The notes under the pieces are model-generated. The model had not been told where the DNA came from, did not search any database, and was given only the letters and a program-made list of their open reading frames with translations. Made by a program: the position numbers and the translations under genes. From assembly GCA_045837725.1 (NCBI GenBank), contig JBEWZL010000078.1, positions 1 through 64,000 of the forward strand: a stretch of DNA of 64,000 bases. Reading direction: 5' to 3'. Shown piece after piece: positions 1-10,600 of this stretch (position 1 is its first letter; every line of letters starts with the position of its first letter). The DNA is from Vermamoeba vermiformis. Taxonomy: Eukaryota; Tubulinea; Echinamoebida.

Positions 1-438
1 GAGAGCTCTGACCAGATCTCGATCCCGCTTTTCTGGCCGCAGGGATATTGTGCGTAAATCCTAACTCTTCAGCAATTGCTTCGCGCATAGCTCGTAATTC
101 TTCACCAAGTGCTTCGCCCCGAGCTCGTAATTCTTCATCATATGCTTTGCGTTGAGCTCGTAATTCTTCATTATGTGCTTTGCGCTGAGCTCGTAATTCT
201 TCGTCATGTGCTTTGCGCAACTCTTCGACAAGTGGGGCCATAATTTCCTTCACACGATCTGTAAACGATGAAGTAATTTTCTTCGAAATTATGCATGATA
301 AGCTGGACATACCTTCGAATGGAACATATTCAACGGTGCTTACTTGAAGCTTGCGAAGGCTCTCGTTGCTGAAACATGCGTGTTTGAAAGTTTCAGCCGA
401 GAGCAGAAGAGGTAATTCATTGTCTTCGGGCAAGAAGC
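1..438 (-). CDS. Unknown host protein with coiled-coil repeats, downstream part (runs off the window; split by the LTR element)
   Basis: The minus strand is open from 438 to the window edge without a stop. It encodes about 145 residues: a non-repetitive part, then five copies of an 11-residue charged helix unit of the type EELRAQRKAHD, then a Gly/Ser/Arg-rich end. The LTR retrotransposon at 439-6376 lies inside this gene. Across the 4-bp target duplication (AAGC) the frame continues into 6377-6417, where an ATG gives a start MSYLKVKDTYTIGF. I do not recognise the family. The heptad-like Glu/Leu/Arg pattern suggests a coiled coil. The insertion separates the first 14 or so codons from the rest, so this allele is probably not expressed as one protein. 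Confidence 0.6.
66..230 (-). repeat. Coding minisatellite, five 33-bp units
   Basis: Five consecutive 33-bp units start at 66, 99, 132, 165 and 198. The three central units differ at only a few bases and the outer ones are more diverged. Each encodes 11 residues, so copy-number change keeps the frame. It belongs to the minus-strand coiled-coil gene. Confidence 0.85.
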
Positions 439-626
439 TGTAATAAAAGTCTTACTTTGTTTATAATGACGTGTGTTGGTTTATTTACTACAAGTGTGTC
501 ATTAATACAAGATTTCGGAACGCTATTTATGGCGGATCCGATTCACATGAATTTTACCAAAATAGGAAAGAATTTCTGGGACGGAGATAACGGCGAAAGG
601 AGCGTAGATCTCACCGTTATATTACA
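439..626 (-). repeat. 3' LTR of the Ty3/Gypsy element
   Basis: 188 bp, appears identical to 6189-6376. It directly follows the polypurine tract in the element's orientation. Confidence 0.95.
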
Positions 627-638
627 TTTCCCCCCTCT
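627..638 (-). other. Polypurine tract of the LTR element
   Basis: AGAGGGGGGAAA abuts the 3' LTR, the usual plus-strand primer position. Confidence 0.85.
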
Positions 639-647
639 GAGAGAAAG

Positions 648-3600
648 CTACTTGCCGTTTATCTCTACCGCGAACTCCGTGTTGAAATTCGTGGTGATCT
701 GCTGTAAAAGCGAAAGAGCTTTTACACGCGTGTCGAGCTGAGAGATGCGCGTGTTGAAACTACGGTTAAGAGTACTGGAGCGTAGAAAGACAGATCCAGG
801 ACCAAGGAGATCACGTAGTTGATTCTTGAGCGCAGGAAGTGGGTAAGTAGGCAATTCTTCAAAGCGGCGGCGCAGATCAATAAGAGTCTCTGCTAACACT
901 TGTAGAATTGACTTTGAGCGATCCGTTCGTCGAGATGTAGATGGAGCGGATGCTGGAACTGAAGGAGCGGGAATTGAAGGGATAGGCGTGAGGTCATGCG
1001 AGAGGTCTTGAGATGACGATTCAACAGGCTCAGGACTAGGACTTGGAGCGGGTTGTTCCAATTCTGTTGAATTTTCTTCGGGAATTTCATCGGAATATTC
1101 GTGACGTGAAACAAAGGGCTTGATTTGATTGACGTTGACAGTTCGCTTCTTGCGCGAGTTGAGCTCGCGAATGACGTAGCTAAGATCACTGTTTTTACGA
1201 ATTATAATAAACGGACCTTTCCACTTTGGTGCGAACTTGTGTCTTCGTTTTTGAACTTGCATCCAGACCATATCACCAACTCCGTAGCTAAAGTCTCTAC
1301 GTTGTAAGTTGTAATTATGGGCCATGGATTCTTGGGAGTCCTTGATATGTCGTCGAACAATGTCGTACGCGGTCAGAAATTGCTTCGAGATCTCATGAGC
1401 ATAAGAGTTTGGGTCAATGTTGAGATCGTTGGGTTGTAGAATTCCATTCAATAGCGGGGATCGCGCAATTCTTCCGAAGAGGATTTCAAAAGGTGACGCG
1501 TGAGTTGACGTTTGACGTGTAATTCGGTAAGCAAAACAAGCAAACGGAATAAAAGAATTCCAAGTCGTTGCTTTTTCGTTGGTGAAGTGAGAGAGCGTAT
1601 TGACCAGTGTCTTGTTGAATCTCTCTACTTGTCCGTCGGTCTGAGGTCGATAAGGTGCAGTGAAGATCTTGACGGATCCAACGATGTCACAGATCGCGGA
1701 GAGAAGTTCGTTGAGAAACTCTTTTCCGTTGTCTGAGAGAATCTGTCGAGGTGAACCAAAACGGCAGATTATTTCGCTTACTAAGACGTCAGCGACTTCT
1801 TTTGCAGTTTTCGTGCGGATCGGAAAGGCTTCTACCCACTTCGAGAACAGGTCTTGTACGACGAGAATATACTGGTATCCTTCGCGGGTCTTAGGAAGAG
1901 GACCTACGAGATCAACACCAATAATGTCGAACGGTTCGTGAGACTGAAGCGGCTGTAGATCTCCGATTTGTTTGTCGAGTGAGAGCTTTCGCGCATTGCA
2001 AGATTCACACGTCTGGACGTACTGACGTATGTCATCTGCCATGCTGGGCCAATAGAAGTCTTGTCGTACTCGATAGAACATCTTGTTAAAGCCGTAGTGA
2101 CCACCTAGTAGACCATCGTGCGAGTGCTCAAGTACGAGCTTGCGTAGCGGCTCAGGGACTACTAGCTGTCGAATTGTCGATTGGGTCACGGGGTTGTCGA
2201 AGAGGCGATACAAGATATCGTCGTCAACTAGCCATTCACGCTTATACATAAGCGTATAGAATCGTTGAAGATGGTCTCTCGGAAAGGTCTTATGTACGAT
2301 GAAGTCCTTGATATAGTTGATCGAAGGGTCTTCATCTTGAGCCTTTATGAGTTGTTCACATGTCCAAGGCCATGGTGTAGTCGTTGTAGACGCGAGTGCT
2401 GCAACTGGATAACGCGAGAGAGCGTCAGCGTTGGTGTGCTTAGATCCAGCTCGAAACACGACGTCATAATCATAGTCCATCAGCGCGGCTTGCCAGCGGG
2501 CTAAACGACCAGTCGGCTGTCTATTCGTGTGCAAATAAACAAGCGCTTGATGATCAGTGACCACAGTGAACTTTCGACCGAAAAGGTACGGGCGATAGTG
2601 CTCTATGGCTTTGACCATTGCCAATGCCTCTAACTCGGTGATTGAGTAGTTGCGTTCAGCGGGAGAGAGGGACCTTGAATAATAGCTAATAACTCGTTCG
2701 GGAGGACCGGAGATGTTGGCTTGCAATAGTACAGCGCCTATTCCTGTACCAGAAGCATCGGTTGCGAGAATGAAGGGTTGGTTGTAGTCAGGTAAACCAA
2801 GAACGGGTTTAGACGTGAGGATATGCTTGATTGTGTCGAACGCTGACTGAGTTGTAGCATTCCACGTCCAAGACGTGTTTGTCTTGAGTAGATCCGTTAA
2901 CGGTTTTTGAATTTTTGCAATATTCCGCAAGAAGGGACGGTAGAAGTTGACCAAGCCAAGGAAGACTCGTATGTCGTCGGGCTTCGTTGGAGTGGGAAAA
3001 TCCATGACGGCCTTTACTTTCTCGTGCGTGATCGTGACGCCATCGGAGGAGACCTGATGACCCAAAAATGTAATGGATTTTCGCGCGAATTGACACTTTG
3101 TGGGTTTAAGGTATATTCCTGCCGACTTGATACGCTCGAGGACAGTTCGTAAATTCTTCAAATGCTCTTCCCAGGTACGGGAGAAAACGATGATATCGTC
3201 GAGATAACAAAGGCAGATCTCGTACTTAAGTCCTGACAAGATCATGTCCATTGCGCGTTGGAATGTCATCGGAGCATTTACGAGGCCAAAGGGCATCACC
3301 TTGAATTGATAAAGACCGCGGTGTGTGACGAAGGCAGTCTTTTCTACGTCGTCTGGGTGCATCATGATTTGCCAGTATCCAGAGACGCAGTCCATGGTCG
3401 AAAACCAGACCATGCCAGAGAGAGAATCGAGAGTATGGTCCAAACGAGGCAACGGGTACATGTCGTGCACTGTTGTCTTGTTGAGACGCCAATAGTCAAT
3501 GCAAAAACGGATAGAGCTGTCTTTCTTTCGCACTAAGACCACGGGTGAGGACCAAGGTGAAGCTGAGGGTTCAATGACGCCTGACGCAAGCATCTCGTCA

Positions 3601-4691
3601 ATAGCGTCACTCTCGATCTTGCGCTCAGTAGGACCAAAAACATAAGGCTGAGACTGGACACGATGAGCGTGAGGTTCGGTGATGATGCGATGTTTGACGT
3701 TAGTTTGAATTACGTCAGTCGAATGGATCTTGTTCAAAAATCTATCGCGATAATCCAGAAGGACCTTCTTGATCTGGATCAATTGCTCGGGACTGAGACT
3801 ATTGTCGAAGGAGAATTGAGAGAGAAATTGCTCCTCGGTGTCGGGTGACGGATTGACAGGTGTCAATGTTGAAATGAGATTCACGGAATTATAGAGTACG
3901 GGATTGAGCTCGCCAATAACGGTTCCTTTCTTGAGAGTGATAGGAAACATCGTGCTATTGACCAAATTCAGCATAATAAGACCATCAGAAGAGACACTGT
4001 CGATAGTACACGCGCTTCGTATCGAAGTTTCGTGTTGTAGATCAGGTGATGGGACCATAATAGCTACAGTATCGGGTCGTAGCGAGACAGCGATGGGATT
4101 GATATAGGCCGTGAATGGTTTAAACTCCAAGTCACGATCTAACACAACTCGTTGTCGGTTGAAGAAAATGTCTCTCTTGTCATATGTGATTCGGACCTTG
4201 CCGTGACTGGTCTTCACATAACTGCCGCCGAGGCTAACATTAGCATTAACCTTGCCCATGAGATCATTCCCGATGAGAAGATCAACTGCGGAGTTATGTA
4301 CAATGCCGAAAGGCCAAGTAATGCGAACACCAGCGAAACAGACCTCGATGTACGCGACGGTCTTGATGTTCAGTGGGAAGCGATTTAATCCAGAGAGTGA
4401 ATCACCATGAAATGAAGTAACGCGGACTTTGCCTAATTTGTCGAGGAAGTCGCGAGATACACAGGACCGACCAGCGCCAGTGTCGAACATGGCCATGACC
4501 TCATGTGAGTTAGCGGTCACGGGACCAAAAACAGGCGTTTTAGAGTCGTCCTGACCTTCATTCGGGTCTGGAGTAACAGTGGTTGGTGGGTTTGGAGCGG
4601 GAGGTAGAACAACCACATTGTCCACGTGTGGTTGAGCGTTAACTGACTCTGAGGGCTTAGGTCGCGGAGGCGAGTCAACTCGGACCTGCAT
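648..4691 (-). CDS. pol: Pol polyprotein of the Ty3/Gypsy element
   Basis: A single open frame of 1347 codons. Visible in order: an aspartic protease with DTGA at residue 70; reverse transcriptase with the YLDD catalytic box preceded by the FGLVNAP region; RNase H beginning at the FILATDASG segment; an HHCC zinc-binding module (GGHYGF...CESCNARK); an integrase core with DLVGPL and DNGKEF acidic motifs; and a C-terminal GPF-type module (WKGPFIII). It catalyses processing, reverse transcription and integration of the element. Length and order match full-length Ty3/Gypsy pol. Confidence 0.95.
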   Translation of the reverse strand: MQVRVDSPPRPKPSESVNAQPHVDNVVVLPPAPNPPTTVTPDPNEGQDDSKTPVFGPVTANSHEVMAMFDTGAGRSCVSRDFLDKLGKVRVTSFHGDSLSGLNRFPLNIKTVAYIEVCFAGVRITWPFGIVHNSAVDLLIGNDLMGKVNANVSLGGSYVKTSHGKVRITYDKRDIFFNRQRVVLDRDLEFKPFTAYINPIAVSLRPDTVAIMVPSPDLQHETSIRSACTIDSVSSDGLIMLNLVNSTMFPITLKKGTVIGELNPVLYNSVNLISTLTPVNPSPDTEEQFLSQFSFDNSLSPEQLIQIKKVLLDYRDRFLNKIHSTDVIQTNVKHRIITEPHAHRVQSQPYVFGPTERKIESDAIDEMLASGVIEPSASPWSSPVVLVRKKDSSIRFCIDYWRLNKTTVHDMYPLPRLDHTLDSLSGMVWFSTMDCVSGYWQIMMHPDDVEKTAFVTHRGLYQFKVMPFGLVNAPMTFQRAMDMILSGLKYEICLCYLDDIIVFSRTWEEHLKNLRTVLERIKSAGIYLKPTKCQFARKSITFLGHQVSSDGVTITHEKVKAVMDFPTPTKPDDIRVFLGLVNFYRPFLRNIAKIQKPLTDLLKTNTSWTWNATTQSAFDTIKHILTSKPVLGLPDYNQPFILATDASGTGIGAVLLQANISGPPERVISYYSRSLSPAERNYSITELEALAMVKAIEHYRPYLFGRKFTVVTDHQALVYLHTNRQPTGRLARWQAALMDYDYDVVFRAGSKHTNADALSRYPVAALASTTTTPWPWTCEQLIKAQDEDPSINYIKDFIVHKTFPRDHLQRFYTLMYKREWLVDDDILYRLFDNPVTQSTIRQLVVPEPLRKLVLEHSHDGLLGGHYGFNKMFYRVRQDFYWPSMADDIRQYVQTCESCNARKLSLDKQIGDLQPLQSHEPFDIIGVDLVGPLPKTREGYQYILVVQDLFSKWVEAFPIRTKTAKEVADVLVSEIICRFGSPRQILSDNGKEFLNELLSAICDIVGSVKIFTAPYRPQTDGQVERFNKTLVNTLSHFTNEKATTWNSFIPFACFAYRITRQTSTHASPFEILFGRIARSPLLNGILQPNDLNIDPNSYAHEISKQFLTAYDIVRRHIKDSQESMAHNYNLQRRDFSYGVGDMVWMQVQKRRHKFAPKWKGPFIIIRKNSDLSYVIRELNSRKKRTVNVNQIKPFVSRHEYSDEIPEENSTELEQPAPSPSPEPVESSSQDLSHDLTPIPSIPAPSVPASAPSTSRRTDRSKSILQVLAETLIDLRRRFEELPTYPLPALKNQLRDLLGPGSVFLRSSTLNRSFNTRISQLDTRVKALSLLQQITTNFNTEFAVEINGK

Positions 4692-6058
4692 TATTTTTTT
4701 GCATGGTATTTATGAGTGGCCTCTTGCGCTTGACCTTGCCTCTTGCCAGAGAGCTGTTGCTTTTGGGCCTTGCATTCGCTGTCGTTGTGCGAACTGACTT
4801 TGTGGAACGTGCACCATTTCGCGGGAGCGGAGCCCTGCGAGACTCGGGCCAAATTGTTCATGTTAGCTTCGAGTGATGCAAGGCGATCAAGCACCTCATT
4901 AAAGCGATTGTAGCGTTGCTCAAAGAGTGCGTTGATTGAAGAAACTGGGAGTGACGGTTCAGACACTTCAGCTGCAATTGTCACGGGAGCTGGTGCTGGA
5001 CGACGAGTCTTGTCATAATCCATCAGGGTAATCAAAGCTTTCTCAAAGTCTTTGATATCCTTGCGTCGCAGTTCTTCGTTGTACTCGTCACGGAGACTGA
5101 AGCGTAAGAGCAAGAATCGGTCTGATGCGTTGAGAGTACGGAAATTTGCCATCTGACGGTTGAGATATTGACGGAAATTCTCTTCAGGGAGCTGAGGGTG
5201 ACGAATGATGTTCTGATGTTGAGCAAGAACATCTGTCTGAGTTTTCCCGTAGAGTGATGTCAGACGATCGACAAGTTTCTCTTGAGTGTCGGTCTCTTTA
5301 GGCGGGAACAAGCCTATAAAGTCCGCTGCTGGAGGCCTGAGGCGATTCTTCATCACGTAATAGATGTAGTCCGTGCCCCAATTTGCGGCTTGAGCTGCGC
5401 TGTAGATCTGGTCGAACCACGCTTCGAGAGTGATAGAGCCATCACCCTTAAAGTCATCTACGGAGCTTGGGAGACTGAGTCGAATCATTGGCTTCGAAGC
5501 GTCGTGCTCGTGGCTTTGGAAATATCGTTGAAAATTCGAACCCCCGTCGGGGTTATTTCCGACATCGTCATCGCCGGAGGAAGGATCACCATCTCCTGGC
5601 TGATCACCACGTTTAGGAGGGCTTGGCGCCCTGCGCGTTCTAAAGCGTCTACCACCGGTCTTGTTGCCCCCCGGAGCCTGACCACCAGCTGCAGACTGGC
5701 TGCCTGACTCGGGTTGCTTACCGGGTGGAGGTACATCGCCAGACTTCTCCTTGGGCTGTTCCGGAGTTGTAGTCTGTTCCTTCTTCTCAGAAGAGTCAGA
5801 AGGCTGCTTCTGTTCAGAAGAACTCGCGGCTTGTGAAGCGTCGCCGGTCTCGTCGAAGAGGAGCGAGAGTTTTGGCCTCTTCTCCGTTTTCTCCTTCTCA
5901 GACTTGGGAGAATTGTTGTTATTAGGTCCAAGCACAGGCGCGGGGCTTGGTGCTGGACTGGAAGGGACAGAATCACTCGGCATGGGTACATCCGGTGATT
6001 CGCTGACTAGATCTCGGTCAGAAATTTCCACGACAACAAATATAACGGAGGAACTCAC
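4691..6058 (-). CDS. gag: Gag-like protein of the Ty3/Gypsy element
   Basis: An open frame of up to 455 codons with a Pro/Ser/Glu-rich low-complexity N-terminal third, a central helical capsid-like region and, near the C-terminus, a C-x2-H-x5-H-x4-C motif typical of nucleocapsid-like ends of Gypsy gag proteins. The annotated 5' boundary is a GTG; the first in-frame ATG lies about 24 codons further in. A short open leader frame of about 44 codons beginning with ATG at 6152 lies between the primer binding site and gag. The gag stop overlaps the pol ATG by one base (TAATG), an arrangement compatible with the reinitiation or frameshift strategies known in the family. It packages element RNA in virus-like particles. 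Confidence 0.85.
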   Translation of the reverse strand: MSSSVIFVVVEISDRDLVSESPDVPMPSDSVPSSPAPSPAPVLGPNNNNSPKSEKEKTEKRPKLSLLFDETGDASQAASSSEQKQPSDSSEKKEQTTTPEQPKEKSGDVPPPGKQPESGSQSAAGGQAPGGNKTGGRRFRTRRAPSPPKRGDQPGDGDPSSGDDDVGNNPDGGSNFQRYFQSHEHDASKPMIRLSLPSSVDDFKGDGSITLEAWFDQIYSAAQAANWGTDYIYYVMKNRLRPPAADFIGLFPPKETDTQEKLVDRLTSLYGKTQTDVLAQHQNIIRHPQLPEENFRQYLNRQMANFRTLNASDRFLLLRFSLRDEYNEELRRKDIKDFEKALITLMDYDKTRRPAPAPVTIAAEVSEPSLPVSSINALFEQRYNRFNEVLDRLASLEANMNNLARVSQGSAPAKWCTFHKVSSHNDSECKAQKQQLSGKRQGQAQEATHKYHAKK

Positions 6059-6173
6059 TTGTAGTCACGTCAAAAGTAGACTCTCTTCTAGGGTCTAGCC
6101 CATTCTTTTTACGCGCTGACTCGTTGACAGATTTGCCGAATTCTTCAGCCATGTCTGCGAGCGGTACGTTAAA

Positions 6174-6186
6174 CACGGTGTCGCCA
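6174..6186 (-). other. Primer binding site of the LTR element
   Basis: Two bases inside the 5' LTR the minus strand reads TGGCGACACCGTG. It starts with the TGG expected to pair with a tRNA 3' CCA end. The primer tRNA was not identified. Confidence 0.7.
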
Positions 6187-6188
6187 AA

Positions 6189-6376
6189 TGTAATAAAAGT
6201 CTTACTTTGTTTATAATGACGTGTGTTGGTTTATTTACTACAAGTGTGTCATTAATACAAGATTTCGGAACGCTATTTATGGCGGATCCGATTCACATGA
6301 ATTTTACCAAAATAGGAAAGAATTTCTGGGACGGAGATAACGGCGAAAGGAGCGTAGATCTCACCGTTATATTACA
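6189..6376 (-). repeat. 5' LTR of the Ty3/Gypsy element
   Basis: 188 bp, TG...CA ends, appears identical to the copy at 439-626. In the element's own orientation this is the 5' LTR and would carry its promoter. Confidence 0.95.
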
Positions 6377-6417
6377 AAGCCAATGGTGTAAGTGTCTTTT
6401 ACTTTTAAATAACTCAT
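6377..6417 (-). other. First codons of the split host coiled-coil gene
   Basis: An ATG at 6417 opens a frame (MSYLKVKDTYTIG) that runs into the right target-site copy. It is in phase with the frame at 438 once the element and one 4-bp target copy are discounted. This fixes the insertion point about 14 codons into the gene. The start is inferred from the first in-frame ATG. Confidence 0.55.
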
Positions 6418-6533
6418 TTGTGGTTAATTGGTTGTAAACTAGTTGAAATTGCCGCCTGTTTTGTCTTTTTTTTCTTTTAAACGTAGCGCTCTTCACTGAT
6501 TGGTCTAATGCATTGTTTTCCGGATTTTAGGAT

Positions 6534-6805
6534 ACACAACTAGCCGTTACACTCATATTCAGCTGCAGCCTTATCAAAGCTTTGATGACGCTGTGACTAG
6601 ACTCGGATCTGAAGATCCTGTCGAACGTTACCTGCTTGGCGTACTTTGTTTTTTGGTAGAATTTAGCTTAGATGCACTACGTAATTGCATGACATTATTT
6701 CTCAAGGTAGAGTTTGAGATTGGTAGAGTCGGCACTTCAACTTTGCATCTTGCGGCAGATCGAGAATTATATTTTACTCAAACAAAAATTAGCCTTTCAA
6801 TTTAA
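6534..6805 (+). CDS. Orphan open stretch, possible exon
   Basis: About 90 codons follow a pyrimidine-rich segment and TTTTAG resembling an intron acceptor at 6533, and end in TAA at 6803-6805. The product has a polar start (SRYTHIQLQPYQ), then SFDDAVTRLGSEDPVERYLLG and a hydrophobic stretch. No ATG-bearing upstream exon is visible between here and the divergent host gene start at 6417. It could be a remnant or part of a gene whose first exon I cannot recognise. No family recognised. Confidence 0.25.
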
Positions 6806-6879
6806 ATATTAACGATTAAAATATGCCCTACTACTAAGTAATAATGATATTTATTCAATTTAACGATCATTATGCTTAA

Positions 6880-7513
6880 TCAGAAATTTGTACCGGCTTC
6901 ACCTGTGCTTAATAACAACGCCGCTAAGAATCTAAATAGAGTTGGTAGACCTGATATTTCAGACCCCATTTTGAACGCCTCGGGCAACATAGTCTTCACT
7001 ATAACAACCAACATGGCTCCTCCAGCCAAGCCCTAATAACAATAAAATGAAAGAGCTCTATCAGTGCTTAATTTAGTACTAATACTAGTCTAAGACCCAA
7101 GACTGATCTCTTTGAATATTAAACGTTCTACTTGCTTCAATTCCTTTCATGACTAGGAACACTGCATACATTAATTCACCGCGGAATATTAACGAGCCAA
7201 CCGCTGCACCAACGCCCGTGGCAGCAGTGATAGTAGCCCACATCAACAATATACGAGCCTTGCTTAGTCATGCTAGCATCAGGATCGAGGATGACAGCGC
7301 CTCGGGGAAATTCGCGAGAAATGCTCCGGCGATGAAAGTGACGCTAATGCCCGAGGTCGAGGTCACTAACGAACCAATCACCAAGCTCTCAGGCACTGCA
7401 TCGATGAGTAGTCCGACACCCCGTTGTATTTCTTGCGGAAAGGTGCAGTTGAGTTGACCGAATTTGACCAAAAGTAAGCATTCGTATACAATTATTTTAT
7501 TGACGCGTGACAT
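6880..7513 (-). pseudogene. ZIP-like metal transporter fragment with an in-frame TGA
   Basis: The minus-strand translation carries LLIDAVPESLVIG, then FIAGAFLANFPEALSSS, then LLMWATITAATGVGAAVG and, in a second exon, GGAMLVVIVKTMLPEAF. These are the membrane-helix signatures of ZIP-type transporters. An in-frame TGA at 7268-7270 sits between the second and third helices, yet the family pattern continues in the same frame beyond it. The N-terminal helices of the family are not seen, so the copy looks 5'-truncated (first ATG at 7513). The exon junction near 7030-7110 could not be placed exactly. The last open codons end at a TGA at 6880-6882. Either a decaying gene or one in which TGA is read through. 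Confidence 0.5.
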
Positions 7514-7653
7514 CCTAGTCAGTTAGAGCTTGATAAACGAGTCATAAACGTCCGAGAACTCGATTGCGCATAATTGCGGAGGTGTGAAATTTCAGCCTTT
7601 TAAGTGACATCTGCATAACACTCACCTTTTTTAACAAGAGTAATTGAGTTCAT

Positions 7654-10600
7654 TTAGTAGTAGTATTGGTTCTTAATGAAATTCGAATCAAATGTGCACT
7701 TCAAGGCAGTTCTGGCCTTGACTGCAGCTTTCAAGAGCTCCAGTTGTTCGTCAGTGACGGTCAAAGCCTGACGCGACCAAGGCGTTGCAAAGGTACCCAC
7801 ACTAGTCAGCGTCGTATTATTGGCAAGAAGGTCCATGAGGCACTGGTACTCTCCAAAGGCAGCTATCTTCATTGACGCCTTAAAGCTGGTCATGATTTTG
7901 TTGTCGCACAGTGCCATGAGAATTCTTTGCACGTGAGTGTGTTCAAAAATTCGATCATAAAAGCTAGCTTGGACCAAACTACAGTCCTCACGTTCAATCC
8001 ACTGCGTCAGCAATTCACGCAATTCTTCATCAACTTTTTGATGCGTTCGGATACTGTCCAGGTTGATCGTTCGTAGTGATTTGTTGTTTAAGAGGCCACG
8101 TGCAATTCTTCACTCTCGCAAGTACTCCGCATGTTCTGCAGTACAATCGGTCAAGATGACTTTGATTTTTTCAAGCTGTCTTGTCACGGTTAAGAACGAC
8201 AAGTCTTTTGTTCAAAATGTGTCAATCTCTCGTAATGTTGGAATTCTCAGAACTCGTGCTATTTGTTCTTCTTTGAATAACGCGCGAAGGTTGCTAATTA
8301 CCTTCAGCGAAGGGTTTTGCTGCAAACTGGTAACGATGAACTCCATCAATTCGTCATCTAGCGCATGAATAAAGTGCTTCTTATTGTCTTGAATCACCTC
8401 TCGTTGTCCGATATCAAAGAAATTAATTTCTTCGATCGTTTTCGACGTGATAATTCCACGCAATAAAATTACCCCGGGCACATTGAAGGATGACCCAGCG
8501 TACTTCGAACCCAATTTGAACTTCTTCAGGCCATTAGCCTTGGTGCACAAATGGCTGATTGAGTTGGCTAATCGAACATCCGAGAATGGGATCATGAAGA
8601 GCGTTTCTAACGGAGCTTTTGTCTGCAATAACGCCTCTGCAAAGTTGACGAGATTGGGTGTTGGACCGTGAAATACTTCGCCGTCGTCACCGCCAATCTT
8701 GAGCGTCTTCAATCTGCACTCAGGGTGCAATAGCAGCTGTGCCAAAAAATCGTAAAGCTGTGTGGTGACGCAAGCCAGACTGAGCTCTTCGAGTGCTGAA
8801 TAGCCAATCAATGACTTGACTATCGCTTCTTCAAGCGGTACTGGTGCCTCTCTCCCATTGCATAATTTGACACTTTTGACATGTCGATCGAGTGCCAAGT
8901 ACTCGCAGATCTTATTCGCTAGTGATTCGACAGCGGGTTTGTTTAGGTCTTTGTAGGCTCTATAAGAACTTAATGCTTGGCCACAATTTCCTTTCGTTAA
9001 ATCGATGCTTGGTAGACTTTGTCCAGTCTTCAAGTACTGTTCTTTCCACGCATCAATCTGCACTCCAACAAGCTGGTAACGGAATGACAGCTCTTTGTCG
9101 CCTTTCACGAACTCCATTGGATTGTCTTTCAACAGTTCGTAGAATGATGTCATGAGAGAGCGGTCTCCTCCGTCTAAAGTTTCGATGTACGTTTTGAAAT
9201 GTTCGGGGGACATCTTGCCTGAGCCGTCAGTCTCGACGATCACGTGACTGAATGATGGTTCAAGCCACGGATACTTCGTGTCAAGTTCATTTGTGCCACT
9301 AACAATTCTGCTCGAGACAAGACCACATTTGAGCTCAAAGTGCCGTTCTGTTTCGATGTTTTTCCACTTGACAGTTGAGATGTGAGCTTTGTAGTTGTAA
9401 AAATCATTGCCCGAGTACGTTGTGTGCCCATCCTTTCTAACAGCCTCGTGCTCTACGTAAAACATCGCAATCCACCCAGTGACCACAGCCATGTGACCGC
9501 TCTGACAGTCGTCAATGTAAAACATGTCTTTCCAGAACGATGGGTCTCTTGTCGTGTAAATCTTGCGTACTTGTGACTCGATCTTCGAGAGATACGTGCT
9601 CAACTTCTTGGTCGTGGTGGTGTCTTGACTGAACACTTCAGTACGCATGCGATGAACTTTTTGTTCGATCATTTGCCAGTCTTCTTTCGTGCCAAGGACC
9701 TTGATGCGCGGAATGCCACAGCGTCCAGAAACGTAGTAATAGTACACGGACATTGCTTCACAGAAAGCAGACTGAATGGCGAGTTGCGAGTCTGCTGTGC
9801 TGCTGGTGAAGTTCGCAGTGAAAATACTCGTGTCGATTGGCACGTTCTTCGCGATACCTATTATGTATTCTTAGAGGCTGCTACAGACTACAGTTACTAA
9901 GTAAAACTATGGCTTACCGTGTATTAACTGAGTAACATCGATGTGCTCAACACCGTGAGTCAGCGACATAATCTCTCTCTGTTCAGTCGAGTCAGTGAAC
10001 AAGTGTCGATACGAGTCTGGATCACCCAAGATCACATCTGCAATCTCGCACAAGATCGTGAAGAAAATAATGTCCGGTGACAACACCACTGAGAAGTGAT
10101 TTGACCATGCGAGAGTGAGGTAGTGAAGGAAGTTCTTGTGAATGCGCACTGTGTCTGATGGCTCGGGGACGGTGTTGGACACAATGGTCTTGGGGTCGAT
10201 GAGCGGGAATAATGACTTGAAGTCTGCAGGGATTTCTTTGTAGCTTTGAATATCGTCCAACTTGACAGCTTCAAGCTTGGTGTCCACGAGGATTGGCTCG
10301 GCGCTGAACTCATCAACGGCTGTATTAGGGTGCTATAACGTGTTAATTAAGCCCTATATTATTAATAATGCTTGACTTACCTTGATAGCGGCCAGCAGCA
10401 CTTTGGCCCGTTCGATGATGCCGGTCATGATCTGTTGACTTCGTGCGGTCTTAATGCCCGTAATGTCAATGACGCACACCTTTCCATTGCTCATGCAACA
10501 GTAGATCTTGTCGCCCAGCAAGGTTGCCACACGAATGAAGAGGCCTTTAGTGGCGTCATCTTCGTTGATGGCATGCTCTTTCCAAGCAAAGGTTCGCAAG

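Larger units (their letters stand above)
439..6376 (-). mobile_element. Ty3/Gypsy LTR retrotransposon, whole-looking, young
   Basis: A 5.94-kb element on the minus strand is bounded by two 188-bp LTRs that look identical by eye and begin TG and end CA. It is flanked by a 4-bp duplication AAGC (435-438 and 6377-6380). Inside, in transcription order, are a primer binding site, a gag-like frame, a pol frame (protease, reverse transcriptase, RNase H, integrase) and a polypurine tract. The domain order with integrase last places it in the Ty3/Gypsy (Metaviridae) group. No envelope gene and no obvious chromodomain are seen. Both main frames look whole and I count no clear breaks. LTR identity implies a very recent insertion. 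Confidence 0.95.

Noticed and set aside
66-230. CRISPR-like array
   Set aside because: The repeats are contiguous, coding and without unique spacers.
457-741. Plus-strand open stretch starting in the left LTR
   Set aside because: It lies antisense to the retrotransposon and partly inside the LTR; a similar start recurs in the right LTR with a different end. No motif.
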